Source: Candidatus Rokuibacteriota bacterium
GTDB lineage: Bacteria; Methylomirabilota; Methylomirabilia; Rokubacteriales; CSP1-6
DNA: 64,000 bases
NCBI GenBank assembly: GCA_030647435.1
Contig: JAUSJX010000065.1
Span: 1-64,000 of the forward strand
Direction: 5' to 3'
The position numbers were made by a program, and so were the translations under genes. The notes below the pieces were generated by a model. The model was not told the origin of the DNA. It made no database searches and saw only the letters and a list, made by a program, of their open reading frames with translations. This document shows, one piece after another, positions 19,180-27,318 of this stretch (position 1 is its first letter; the number at the start of each line of letters is the position of its first letter).

Positions 19180-20250
19180 ATGGCCGCGGCGACCGCCACG
19201 ATCCTCTTCCCAGCAGGCAAAGTCGCCGTCACGGGCGAGGCCGACGCGGAAGCGTTGTGGCTGGCGCCCGCCGAGCTCGCCAAGGCCGGGGGCTGGGAAT
19301 TGAAGCCGGAGGGGCTCTGCCGCGGTCCGCTCTGTGTTCCGGTGCCGCCGGGAGCGTCGTGGATGCGCGGCCGGGGCGCGGATGTCCGCGTGGACGTAAG
19401 CGGGCTCTCGCGCCACATGGGCCAGCCCGTGGCCGCGAGCCCCGAGCACGCCGCCTGGTCCATCGGCCTAGCGGCCGAGGACGTGGCGGACCGGCTGCTG
19501 GCTCTCGACGCGCCCGACTTCACGCTTCCCGACCTCGACGGGCGGATGCACGCGCTCTCGTCTTTCCGTGGCCGCAAGGTCTTCCTGCTTGCCTGGGCTT
19601 CGTGGTGAGGGTGCCGCTTCGACCTGCCCGGGTGGCAGGCGCTGCACGCCCTACTCGAGCCCAAGGGCTTGACCGTCATCACGGTGGCGCTGGACAGCGC
19701 GGGCGCCGCCGCGGCCGGGGAGTTCATCCTCGCCGCCAACCCCACTCATCCGTCGCTGATCGACGCCCACTATGAAGTCGCGCGGGCCTACAACATGGTC
19801 AACGTACCGACGGCCGTCTGGATCGACGAGGAGGGGCGCATCGTCCGCCCCAATGAGACGGCCTTCGCCGACAACCGCTGGATCGAGTACACGAAGTTCG
19901 ACATGACGCGGTACCTGGAGGCCGTGCGCGATTGGGCTCTGCGGGGCCCGCAGAGCCCGTACGTGCCCGCCGCGAAGGAGCGGCGCCGACGCCTGTCGGT
20001 GCCGACCGCCGAGCACGCGCTGGCTGCCGCCACCTTCCGCCTCGCCGAGCACCTCCACGAGACCGGCCACCCCGAGGCGGCCGTGCCTCTGTTCAAGCGC
20101 GCGCAGGCGCTCCAGCCGGAGTCGTGGTGCTTCAAGCGCCAGGCCTGGGCGCTGACCGACGCCGAGAAATTCTACGGCACGAATTTCCAGAAAGAGGTCG
20201 CAGCCCTCGCCGGCCGCCCGTACTACACCCCCCTCGATCTCGGAGGATAA
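19180..20250 (+). CDS. Probable selenoprotein: thioredoxin-fold (TlpA/ResA-like) protein with in-frame TGA as Sec143
   Basis: Reading from ATG 19180, the frame meets TGA at 19606-19608 and continues open to TAA 20248-20250, for 356 residues in all. The TGA sits exactly at the redox site: residues before it read LLAWASW and after it GCRFDLPGW. The product therefore has WASW-Sec143-Gly-Cys145, where TlpA/ResA proteins have WASWCGPC. The flanks are typical: APDFTLPDLDGRMHALSSFRGRKVF before, and VPTAVWIDEEGRIVRP (cis-Pro strand) after. An N-terminal domain (1-110) is unrecognised. The C-terminal part (about 265-340) looks like a TPR helix pair. A SECIS-like hairpin follows the TGA. The alternative is a nonsense pseudogene, but both halves are undamaged and Sec explains the exact position. 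No sel genes are in the window. Confidence 0.82.
19609..19650 (+). promoter_or_regulatory. Bacterial SECIS-like hairpin downstream of the TGA codon
   Basis: CCTGCC (19623-19628) and GGCAGG (19634-19639) form a perfect 6-bp upper stem with a 5-nt loop CGGGT. GTGC (19611-19614) pairs with GCAC (19644-19647) as a lower stem. The apical loop begins 20 nt after the TGA and has G at its second position followed by GGT, which fits the SelB-binding bacterial SECIS layout. No folding energy was computed. Confidence 0.65.
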
Positions 20251-20254
20251 GCCG

Positions 20255-21106
20255 ATGAAGTACGGCATCGCGATGTTTCCGACGGACTATGCTATCCAGG
20301 CCGATGCGCTCGCGCGCGAGCTCGAGGCGCGCGGCTTCGAGTCGCTGTGGCTGCCCGAGCACACCCACATCCCGGCGAGCCGCAAAAGCCCGTGGCCCGC
20401 CGGCGCCGACCTGCCGCGCGAGTACTGGCACACGCTCGATCCCTTCGTGGCCCTCGGCGCCGCCGCCGCGGTGACCAAGACCCTCATGCTCGGCACCGGT
20501 ATCTGCCTCGTCATCGAGCGCGATCCCATCACGCTCGCCAAGGAAGTGGCGAGCCTCGACCACATCTCGCGCGGCCGCGTGCTCTTCGGGATCGGCGGAG
20601 GCTGGAACGCGGAGGAGATGGAGCACCACGGCACCCCGTTTGCCGAGCGCTGGAAGATCCTGCGCGAGCGGATCGCGGCCATGAAGGCGATCTGGACCCA
20701 GGATGAAGTCGAGTTCCACGGCAAGTACGTCAACTTCGACAAGCTGTGGTCCTACCCCAAGCCCGTCCAGAAGCCGTACCCGCCCATCCTCATGGGTGGC
20801 GCCGGCCCGCACGCGCGACAGCGCGCCGCGGACTTCGACGGCCACTGGATGCCCATCGGCGGCCGGGCTTACAGCGAGCCGATCGCCGAGTCCATGGCGG
20901 ACTTCCGCGCCCGGGCCGAGAAGGCCGGGCGCGACCCGGCGGCCGTGACCGTGTCCATCTTCGGCGTCCCGCCGGACGCGGACAAGCTGGCCGGCCTGCG
21001 CGACGCGGGCGTGGCGCGCGTGGTCTTCTTCGTCCCATCGGCGACCGCGGACACGGTGCTGCCGCTCCTGGACGGGTACGCCGCCGTCGCGAAGAAAGTC
21101 GGCTGA
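20255..21106 (+). CDS. LLM class F420/flavin-dependent oxidoreductase
   Basis: The 283-residue TIM-barrel protein starts 4 bp after the selenoprotein stop. It has the luciferase-like pattern: MKYGIAMFPTDYAIQ, then ARGFESLWLPEHTHIP, the nonprolyl cis-peptide region TGICLVIERDPITLAKEVASLDHISRGRV split over strands 3-4, and GIGGGWNAEEMEHHG. These match the F420-dependent subgroup known from actinobacteria and many uncultivated soil lineages. The substrate is unknown. Tight linkage to the thioredoxin-fold selenoprotein may reflect a shared redox role. Confidence 0.88.
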   Translation: MKYGIAMFPTDYAIQADALARELEARGFESLWLPEHTHIPASRKSPWPAGADLPREYWHTLDPFVALGAAAAVTKTLMLGTGICLVIERDPITLAKEVASLDHISRGRVLFGIGGGWNAEEMEHHGTPFAERWKILRERIAAMKAIWTQDEVEFHGKYVNFDKLWSYPKPVQKPYPPILMGGAGPHARQRAADFDGHWMPIGGRAYSEPIAESMADFRARAEKAGRDPAAVTVSIFGVPPDADKLAGLRDAGVARVVFFVPSATADTVLPLLDGYAAVAKKVG

Positions 21107-21119
21107 GCGTCGCCGCGCT

Positions 21120-22330
21120 TCAGCCGCGCTGGCGCGATGTCAGCAGGAAGACCGCAAGCGCGCAGAGCCCGGCCGCGGCGAAGCCGAGCGTGGTGAGGTA
21201 GAGCGTCAGGTACGAGTGGGTGCGGTCGAAGATCGCGCCCGAGAGCCACGGTCCCGCCGCCGCTCCCAGGCTGTTGCCGATGCCGATTAAGCCGAAGACC
21301 GGCCCGTAGTTCCGCGGTCCGGCGATGCGACTCAGGAGGACCGAGACGATGGTCGCCCGGGAGCCGAGCGGCATGAAGAGGAACAGCACGTAGCCGTAGG
21401 CGAAGAGGCGGGCCGGCCACGTCTCCATCGCGAGCAGGCAGAGCACGCCGGTCACCGACACGCTGAATGAGACGAGCCCGGCCACGGGCGCCCCGAAGCG
21501 GTCCGCCAGGATGCCCGCAAGCACGCGTCCGCTTGCCGCCAGCACTCCGCCGATTCCGAGCATCACCGAGGCCTCCTCCGGCGAGATGCCGCGCGCCGGG
21601 AAGTAGAGGGCGTGCTGGGTCGTGGCGAGATAGCCGAAGAGCGGCGGCACGGTGAAGACCACGAGAAGGCTCCAGAAGGGCACGGAGAGTACGATCCGGC
21701 CGACGGGCGGCTCAGGGGGGAAAAGGCGCGCGAGGGTTCCGAAGCCCTGGCGACCCCGCCCAGCCGCGTCGGCAGGACGCGCCACGCCACGGGGACCAGC
21801 GCCAGGACCGCGGCCGCGTAGCAGGCGAAAGCGGCCCGCCAGCCGAAGGCAGCGATGACGCGCTGGGTGAGCGGGCCCACGACATAGGCCGCCATCGAGC
21901 CCGAGAACGCTATGCCCATCGCCACGCCGCGACGGCGGCTGTACGTGTCGGCCAGCAGGGTGGCCTGGGCTGAGAGGCTCGTGAGGCCGAGGCCCACGCC
22001 GCCCGCTATGCCGACCGACGCCACGAGGATAGGCAAGGTCGGGGCCGCGATGCCGGCGCCCAACCCGGCCGCCGCGGCGAGGAGGCCGACGATGATCACC
22101 AAGCGGGGATTGCGCCGCGCCACGAGCCAACCCGCCACAGGGCCCAGCGCCGCGCCTCCGAGCCACATGAAGGACATCGGCAGGGCTGTTGTCGCGCGGG
22201 AGGCGTGGAACTCGGCCAGGAGCGCCGGCAGGAACAGGACGAAGACGTTGGGAAAGCCCGAAACCAGGAGCATGGTGGTGAAGGCGAGCCAAAGACGCGG
22301 ATTCGCCAGGCTCTCCGGCGGGCGGGTCAC
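21120..22330 (-). pseudogene. MFS transporter split by a single frameshift at a G6 tract
   Basis: One MFS protein is encoded in two frames. The N-terminal half (GTG 22330, MTRPPESLANPRLWLAF) runs through six helices to about GGVARASEPSRAF. The C-terminal half continues from EPPVGRIVLSVPFWSLL through six more helices to LLTSRQRG. The frame changes at the G6 tract 21715-21720 (C6 in the coding sense); one extra base there would restore a single protein of about 403 residues. Everything else is intact, so a sequencing or assembly error in the homopolymer is as likely as a real mutation. GTG 22330 is favoured because a perfect -10 lies just upstream. The substrate is unknown; the two-lobed layout resembles monocarboxylate/oxalate-formate carriers. 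Confidence 0.8.
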
Positions 22331-22336
22331 CGACGC

Positions 22337-22342
22337 ATTATA
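22337..22342 (-). promoter_or_regulatory. Perfect -10 TATAAT, leaderless MFS gene
   Basis: On the minus strand TATAAT (22342-22337) is followed by 6 nt and then GTG 22330, so the transcript would begin at the start codon. The region also serves the divergent gene at 22395, but no clear plus-strand hexamers are seen. Confidence 0.5.
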
Positions 22343-22394
22343 TGTTACGTTGCGGATGCGCTCCCGCTCCCTAACCTCGCTCCAGGAGGATGGC

Positions 22395-22706
22395 ATGCCC
22401 GATTCCGGCCACGTGATGCTGACAGTGCTGCTCCACCACGACCAGTCCAAGACCCTCGACGAGATCATGGCGCACCTGAAGAAGACGGGCTTCTACCGCG
22501 ACTTCCCTCCGGAGGGCTCGGAACTCGTGTCCTGGGTCGTGGCGATGTCTTTCGGCTTCGTGATCAACCTCAAGGTCGAGGCCGACAAAGCCCGAAGCGT
22601 CAACCGGTACATGGAGCAGAAGGCCTGGGGCGCATTCCGCTACCAGGTTTTTCCGTCTTACGACTTCGCCCCCATCGCCGCCGATTTGAAGAAGCAGCAT
22701 GGGTGA
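22395..22706 (+). CDS. Conserved-looking hypothetical protein, 103 aa
   Basis: ATG 22395 lies 5 bp after AGGAGGATGG-type ribosome-binding sequence. The product is a compact soluble alpha/beta protein: a strand VMLTVLLHHDQ, a helix KTLDEIMAHLKKTGFY, a hydrophobic strand VVAMSFGFVINLKVEA and a helix DKARSVNRYMEQKAWG. This order suggests a ferredoxin-like or dimeric alpha+beta barrel fold. I do not recognise a family or function. It is divergent from the MFS gene. Confidence 0.7.
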   Translation: MPDSGHVMLTVLLHHDQSKTLDEIMAHLKKTGFYRDFPPEGSELVSWVVAMSFGFVINLKVEADKARSVNRYMEQKAWGAFRYQVFPSYDFAPIAADLKKQHG

Positions 22707-22714
22707 GAAGTAGT

Positions 22715-22830
22715 TCGAGCTGAGGCATGGCCCGCCGTTCGAGGCGAGGGGCGGTACGTCGCGAGCCGAGAGCTGAGAAGATTCCGCAGGCGAGGAGCAT
22801 GACGAGGCGAGGGCTGGGCGATGATACGAT
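22715..22830 (+). promoter_or_regulatory. Intergenic spacer with repeat-like sequence and extended -10 for the PLP enzyme gene
   Basis: The spacer is rich in CGAGGCGAGGG-type words, and GTTCGAGCTGAGG matches the complement of the centre of the repeat at 40899-41066, so it may be a decayed relative. At its end TGATACGAT (22822-22830) reads as an extended -10 that ends 6 bp before ATG 22837, again leaderless. No gene is seen in the gap. Confidence 0.35.
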
Positions 22831-22836
22831 GAGCGT

Positions 22837-23826
22837 ATGAAACCCCCGGCGCGCATCGAGCTTGCCCTGGCGCCCACGCCCATCATGAAGCTCGAACGCC
22901 TGTCGCGCCGTCTGGGCGTCGAGCTGTACATGAAGCGCGACGATCTGACGGGCCTGCTGGAGTCCGGCAACAAGATCCGCAAGCTCGAGTTCCTGGTCGG
23001 CGACGCCTTGGCGCAGGGCGCCGACACCCTTATCACCGTCGGCACGCTCCAGTCCAACTGCTGCCGCGCGGTCTCGGCCGTGGCCGCGCGGCTCGGGCTG
23101 CGGGCCGTCGTCGCGGTGAAGGGAGAGCGTCCCGCCGCCTACGACGGCAACCTCCTCCTGAACAGGGTGCTCGGCGCCGAGGTCCGCTATCTCACCGACG
23201 AGGAGTTCAAGCGCTATCCCGTCGCCCTCGAGGCTATCGCCGAGGACGTCCGCCGCCGCGGCGGCAAGCCGTACATCATCCCCGAGAGCGGCTCCAACGA
23301 GATCGGCGCGCTGGGCTATCTCGAGTGCGCCGTCGAGCTGGCCGAGCAGATCAGCCACGGCGCCCCGCGATTCGACACGATCGCGGTCACGGCGTTCAGC
23401 GGCGGCAGCCAGGCGGGGCTCCTCATGGGCAAGCAGCTGGCGGGGCTGCCGTCCGAGATCGTCGGCGTGCCGATCGCGTTTTCGGCGGACCACGTTCGCA
23501 GCTACGTCGCCGACACCATCGGTAAGGCCGTCGGCCGCTTCGGCTTCGCCATCGACGTGCCCAAGACGATCCACCTCCTCGACGGCTATCAGGGCGCGGG
23601 ACGGGCGGGGGTCGACGACGCCGAGCTCTCACTCTTGATCAGCCTGGCGCGCGAGGAAGGGATCATCCTCGATCCCGTCTATACCGCCAAGGCCTTCGGC
23701 GGCCTCCTCGACACGCTCCAGCGCGACCCCAAGGCGCTCGGCCAGCGCGTCTGCTTCATCCACACCGGCGGCATCTTCAGCCTCTTCCCGCTCCGAGAGT
23801 CGCTGACGCGCCTGCTCGATTCCTGA
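22837..23826 (+). CDS. PLP-dependent D-cysteine desulfhydrase / ACC deaminase family enzyme
   Basis: The 329-residue fold-type II PLP enzyme has the Schiff-base lysine in SGNKIRKLEFL (about residue 50). It has the upstream block YMKRDDLTGLLE and the phosphate-binding loop in AFSGGSQAGLLMG. The TLQSNCCRA segment follows the Lys region as in D-cysteine desulfhydrases, where ACC deaminases have SIQSNQTR. Members release pyruvate, ammonia and sulfide from D-cysteine or deaminate related amino acids. Ser/Cys choice at the catalytic position cannot be settled by eye. The hydrolase gene follows 1 bp later. Confidence 0.85.
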   Translation: MKPPARIELALAPTPIMKLERLSRRLGVELYMKRDDLTGLLESGNKIRKLEFLVGDALAQGADTLITVGTLQSNCCRAVSAVAARLGLRAVVAVKGERPAAYDGNLLLNRVLGAEVRYLTDEEFKRYPVALEAIAEDVRRRGGKPYIIPESGSNEIGALGYLECAVELAEQISHGAPRFDTIAVTAFSGGSQAGLLMGKQLAGLPSEIVGVPIAFSADHVRSYVADTIGKAVGRFGFAIDVPKTIHLLDGYQGAGRAGVDDAELSLLISLAREEGIILDPVYTAKAFGGLLDTLQRDPKALGQRVCFIHTGGIFSLFPLRESLTRLLDS

Positions 23827-23827
23827 C

Positions 23828-24676
23828 ATGTCCGAGATCCGGCTCAGAGGCGGCGACCTCGACGGGCTCCTGCTCCACTATCTCGAAGAGGGGCGGGGGC
23901 CGGCCACCGTGCTTGTCCACGGTCTCGGCGGGTTCGCGGAGTCGTGGCGCCACAACATCCCAGAGCTGGCGCGCCACGGACGGGTGATCGCGCTCGACCT
24001 GCCGGGGTTCGGCCGCTCGGGCAAGCCGCGGCGCGCGTACACGCTGGACTTCCTGGCCCAGGCGCTCCACGGGCTCCTCCGCGGGCTCGGCGTCGACACG
24101 GTGAGACTGGTCGGCCATTCGCTCGGAGGCGCAGTCGCCGCCCGCTTCGCCATCGAGCACCCTGGGCGCGTGGAGCGGCTCGCCTTCCTGGGGGCCGCCG
24201 TGCCGGGCTTCCACCTGCGCCCGTCGTGGATCTACCGGACGCTGTCGCTGCCGGGACTGGGCGAGATGCTCTCGAGCCTGATCACTCCCGGCATCTGCGC
24301 GACCGGACTCGAGCGCTGCTTCGCCCACCCCGACGCCGAGGAGATCCGCTTCTTCGTCGAGCACGAGTACGCGGCGCGCGCGTCCCGCGCCGGCCGCGCG
24401 GCCTATCTTTCGCTCCTGCGCTCGGCAAAGGGCGACTTCACGGTGGACGCGGACGCGTACCGCGCCGCTCTCTCGCGCCTGGGCCGGGGCGTGCTGGTGG
24501 TCCACGGGCGGGAGGACCGGGTCGTCCCGCTGGCCCACGCGCGGCAGGTCGCCGACGGCCTCGGCGTCGCGCAGCCGCGCTGGCTCGACCGCTGCGGCCA
24601 CTTTCCCCAGATCGAGCACGCGGCCGCCGTCAACGCCTACCTGACCGAGTTTTTGTTCGCTCCGGCGTCTCGGTAG
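23828..24676 (+). CDS. Alpha/beta hydrolase
   Basis: The 282-residue protein has the oxyanion region VHGLGGFAESW, the nucleophile elbow GHSLGGAVA (Ser about residue 100), the acid residue in VVHGREDRVVPLAHAR and the catalytic His in DRCGHFPQIEH. A mobile helical lid lies at about 125-195. It resembles esterases and meta-cleavage-product (MhpC-like) hydrolases. The substrate is not identifiable. It ends before a long palindrome in the convergent gap. Confidence 0.87.
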   Translation: MSEIRLRGGDLDGLLLHYLEEGRGPATVLVHGLGGFAESWRHNIPELARHGRVIALDLPGFGRSGKPRRAYTLDFLAQALHGLLRGLGVDTVRLVGHSLGGAVAARFAIEHPGRVERLAFLGAAVPGFHLRPSWIYRTLSLPGLGEMLSSLITPGICATGLERCFAHPDAEEIRFFVEHEYAARASRAGRAAYLSLLRSAKGDFTVDADAYRAALSRLGRGVLVVHGREDRVVPLAHARQVADGLGVAQPRWLDRCGHFPQIEHAAAVNAYLTEFLFAPASR

Positions 24677-24683
24677 AACTCTT

Positions 24684-24956
24684 TCCGCTGGGCCGGGGCC
24701 GGGAGCCGGGGGTGCCCTCGTCCGCTCAACCTCCTCGCCTAGACGCGCCTCCTCGCTCGGGCGCCTCCGCCTGCCCCCCATCCCCCGAGACGGGGGTGCG
24801 CTCGCCGCCCCGCTTCGCGGGGACGGCTCGCGCGGCGGAGGCGCCCTGCGCTTCGGGGCGCGCTACGGCTCGTCGGATTCGCTCCCGATGGCACCCCCGG
24901 CTCCCGGCCCCTGACATGGGAGTGCGCTCGAGGTCGGAATCCAGGCCCAGCGGAAT
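24684..24956. repeat. Long imperfect palindrome (about 270 bp) in a convergent gap, family B
   Basis: A 22-bp arm at 24695-24716 recurs exactly as its reverse complement at 24890-24911. GGGCGCCTCCGCC (24759-24771) matches its complement at 24834-24846. Outer arms TTCCGCTGGGCC (24684-24694 region) pair with GGCCCAGCGGAA (24944-24955). The centre holds a small CCCCGC-tt-GCGGGG hairpin near 24800. It contains no gene and fills most of the 310-bp gap between the hydrolase and the MBL gene. It is not the same sequence as the elements at 4998 or 40899. Confidence 0.75.
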
Positions 24957-24986
24957 ATCGCGACGACTGCGGCGGAACAGTAAGGA

Positions 24987-25751
24987 CTACAGCGTGTAGG
25001 TCTTGCCCTGCTCGAGGATGTGGATGCGGGTGGAGTCGATCTTGGCGAGCTCTTCAGCGGTCTCCTGGTACAGCTGCGGCTTGACGTGGTAGATCCATAC
25101 CGGCACGTCGGGCGGCGCCTTGTCGAGCTCGCGCTTGAGCATCTCCGGCGTCAGGTGCCCAGAGGCCTTCGCCAGGCCGTCCATGCGGTTCGGAAATGAC
25201 GTCTCGACGATGACCGCCTTGAGCCCGCGCATCTCCCGCGCCGCCTTCCAGATCTTCCGTGTCGGCCCCGTGTCGCCGCTGAAGACGAAGCCCGTCTCGC
25301 CGTCGTGGACGATGAAGCCCGAGGTCGGGATGGTGTGCTCGACCTCGATCGGCGTCACCCACAGCTCACCCACTCGCGCCTCGCCCTCCTCGGCCAACGA
25401 ACGGAAGGCCAGCACCGGGTTCTTCGGGTTCGGGATATTGGCGAAGTTGGGCCAGACGATGTCGTTGAAGACGTGGGTGCGGAGGCTGTCGAGCACAGGT
25501 CCAAGGCCGCAGGCCGTCACCTGTCGCTCCGGGGCGAGCATGGCCAGCGTGTCGGTGAGGAAGCACAGCCCGGCGATGTGGTCGAAATGGGCGTGGCTGA
25601 TCAAGGCGTACTCGACCGTGACCTGCTCGGCGGCGGAGAGGGCTCCGCCGACCGTGCCTGCATCCACCAGGACCCGATCGTCCACGAGGAGGGCCGTTGG
25701 CCGCTGTCCCTGCCCCTCGCTCCCGTACGAGCCGAGGACCTTGATCTTCAT
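24987..25751 (-). CDS. MBL-fold cyclic-nucleotide phosphodiesterase-like protein (class II type)
   Basis: The 254-residue protein starts MKIKVLGSYGSEGQGQRPTA and has the zinc motif SHAHFDHIAGL (HxHxDH), the bridging Asp in FVFSGDTGPTRK and a C-terminal HVKP. The SHAHFDHIAGLCFLTD pattern and the ETSFPNRMDGLAKASGHLTP segment (Glu, then His) are those of class II cAMP phosphodiesterases and related MBL proteins. It probably hydrolyses a cyclic nucleotide or another phosphodiester. It is divergent from the MBL-rhodanese gene, with 145 bp between them. Confidence 0.82.
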   Translation of the reverse strand: MKIKVLGSYGSEGQGQRPTALLVDDRVLVDAGTVGGALSAAEQVTVEYALISHAHFDHIAGLCFLTDTLAMLAPERQVTACGLGPVLDSLRTHVFNDIVWPNFANIPNPKNPVLAFRSLAEEGEARVGELWVTPIEVEHTIPTSGFIVHDGETGFVFSGDTGPTRKIWKAAREMRGLKAVIVETSFPNRMDGLAKASGHLTPEMLKRELDKAPPDVPVWIYHVKPQLYQETAEELAKIDSTRIHILEQGKTYTL

Positions 25752-25896
25752 GCGACCCCTGGGGGCCTCCGATCGGGTCAGTTTAAACTTCGCGATTTTA
25801 GTCTACCAGCGAAGGGGCGGTCAAGCAGCGTGAGATCGGCGGGGCTCGAGCCCTTATCTTGGGCGGCCTTGCGAAGCACGGAGCCAGTGTGGGAAG

Positions 25897-27318
25897 ATGC
25901 GGGTGATGATCTTCCAGCAGATCGTCAACGAGGACGCTGGCTGCATCGCCTACCTGATCGGGTGCGGCCAGGCGGGGGAGGCCCTCGTCGTGGACCCCGG
26001 GCGGGACCGCGTGGACGACTACCTTGCCTGGGCGCGACGCAAGGATCTCAGCCTCACCCGCATCGTCGACACCCACATCCACGCCGACCACCTCTCGGGC
26101 AACCAGGCCCTGGCGGCCAAGACCGGCGCGCGCATCCACATCCATCCAGCAGCAGAGGCGGCTTTTTCTCATGCGCCGATCGCCCACGGGGACGAGATCA
26201 GGATCGGCACGGTGCGCATCCAGGTCATCCACACGCCGGGCCACACGCCCGACAGCATCTGCCTCCTCGTGACCGATCTCTCGCGCGGTGAGGAGCCGTG
26301 GTTCGTCCTGACGGGCGACACGCTCTTCGTGGGCGACGTGGGACGGCCCGACTTCGGGGGCGAGCGCGCGGCCGCCAACCTCTACGAGAGCCTCACGACC
26401 CGCGTGCTGACGCTGCCCGACAGCGTCGAGGTCTACCCGGCCCACGGCGCCGGATCTTCATGTGGCCGCGCCATGTCCTCCAAGCCCGGCTCCACCATCG
26501 GCTTCGAGCGGCGATTCAACCCGGCGCTCCAGGCCCACACGGCCGACGCCTTCGTGAGCGCGCTCATGACCGGGCTGCCGCCCAAGCCGCCCGGCTTCGA
26601 CCGCATCATCGCCAAGAACCGCTCGCAGGCGCTGCCATCGTCGGGTGATCCCGAGCCGCTGTCGGTCGCCCAGGCGCGCGAGGCCATGGCCAAGGGCGCG
26701 GTCGTGCTCGACGTGCGCAGCCCCGCGGAGTACGGCGAGGGGCACATCCCCGGCGCCGTCAACGTGTGGATCGAGAGCAACCCCTTCGCGGCCCGCGTGG
26801 CGATGATGACGCCGCCCGACAGCCGTTTCGTGCTCCTGGCGACGGGGCCCTCGGATCTCACCCGCGCGGTGCAGGGGCTGGGGCGCGCCGGCATGGACGA
26901 CATCGCCGGGTATCTCCAGCGCGGGATGACGGACTGGAAGAGCGAGGGGCTGCCGGAAGGACGGGTGCCGCAGATCACCGTGCACGATCTGGCGACCATG
27001 CGCGAAGAGCGGCCCGAGCTCGTGGTGGTGGACGTGCGTGAGCCCTTCGAGTGGGACGAGGGCCACATCGCGGGAGCGGTCAACGTGCCCATGGGCCAGG
27101 CCGTCGAGCGCATGGGTGAGCTTCCCGCCGACCGCCCCAAGGCGGTGCTCTGCGCAGGAGGCCTCCGCTCGAGCTCGGTGATCAGCGCGCTCCAGCGGGC
27201 TGGAATGTCCGACTGGTACAATGTAGCCGGCGGCATGCGCGAGTGGGTCAAGGCGGGGTATCCCGCGGTCACGTCCGCCCGCGGTCACGTCCCAGAAGGA
27301 AGCCAGAACGAGGCATGA
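25897..27318 (+). CDS. MBL-fold persulfide dioxygenase-like protein with two rhodanese domains
   Basis: The 473-residue fusion has an ETHE1-like MBL domain (1-235) with THIHADHLSGN, HTPGHTPDS, LTGDTLFVGDVGRPDF and YPAHG, which holds one iron in persulfide dioxygenases. Two rhodanese modules follow at about 255-355 and 360-465. The first lacks the active-site Cys (FVLLATGPSD in its place), so it is structural. The second has a typical loop, VLCAGGLRSSS, with the sulfur-accepting Cys. It should oxidise or transfer sulfane sulfur. It heads the methyl-transfer operon and overlaps the corrinoid gene by 4 bp; methionine/cysteine sulfur chemistry is the obvious link. Confidence 0.9.
   Translation: MRVMIFQQIVNEDAGCIAYLIGCGQAGEALVVDPGRDRVDDYLAWARRKDLSLTRIVDTHIHADHLSGNQALAAKTGARIHIHPAAEAAFSHAPIAHGDEIRIGTVRIQVIHTPGHTPDSICLLVTDLSRGEEPWFVLTGDTLFVGDVGRPDFGGERAAANLYESLTTRVLTLPDSVEVYPAHGAGSSCGRAMSSKPGSTIGFERRFNPALQAHTADAFVSALMTGLPPKPPGFDRIIAKNRSQALPSSGDPEPLSVAQAREAMAKGAVVLDVRSPAEYGEGHIPGAVNVWIESNPFAARVAMMTPPDSRFVLLATGPSDLTRAVQGLGRAGMDDIAGYLQRGMTDWKSEGLPEGRVPQITVHDLATMREERPELVVVDVREPFEWDEGHIAGAVNVPMGQAVERMGELPADRPKAVLCAGGLRSSSVISALQRAGMSDWYNVAGGMREWVKAGYPAVTSARGHVPEGSQNEA

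Noticed and set aside
19669-20250. The downstream half of the selenoprotein as an independent gene starting after the TGA
   Set aside because: It would begin inside a thioredoxin fold without its active site and with no ribosome-binding site; reading through the TGA explains both halves.
26640-26950. The first rhodanese module of the MBL protein as a working sulfurtransferase
   Set aside because: The active-site Cys loop reads LLATGPSD, so it has no catalytic Cys.
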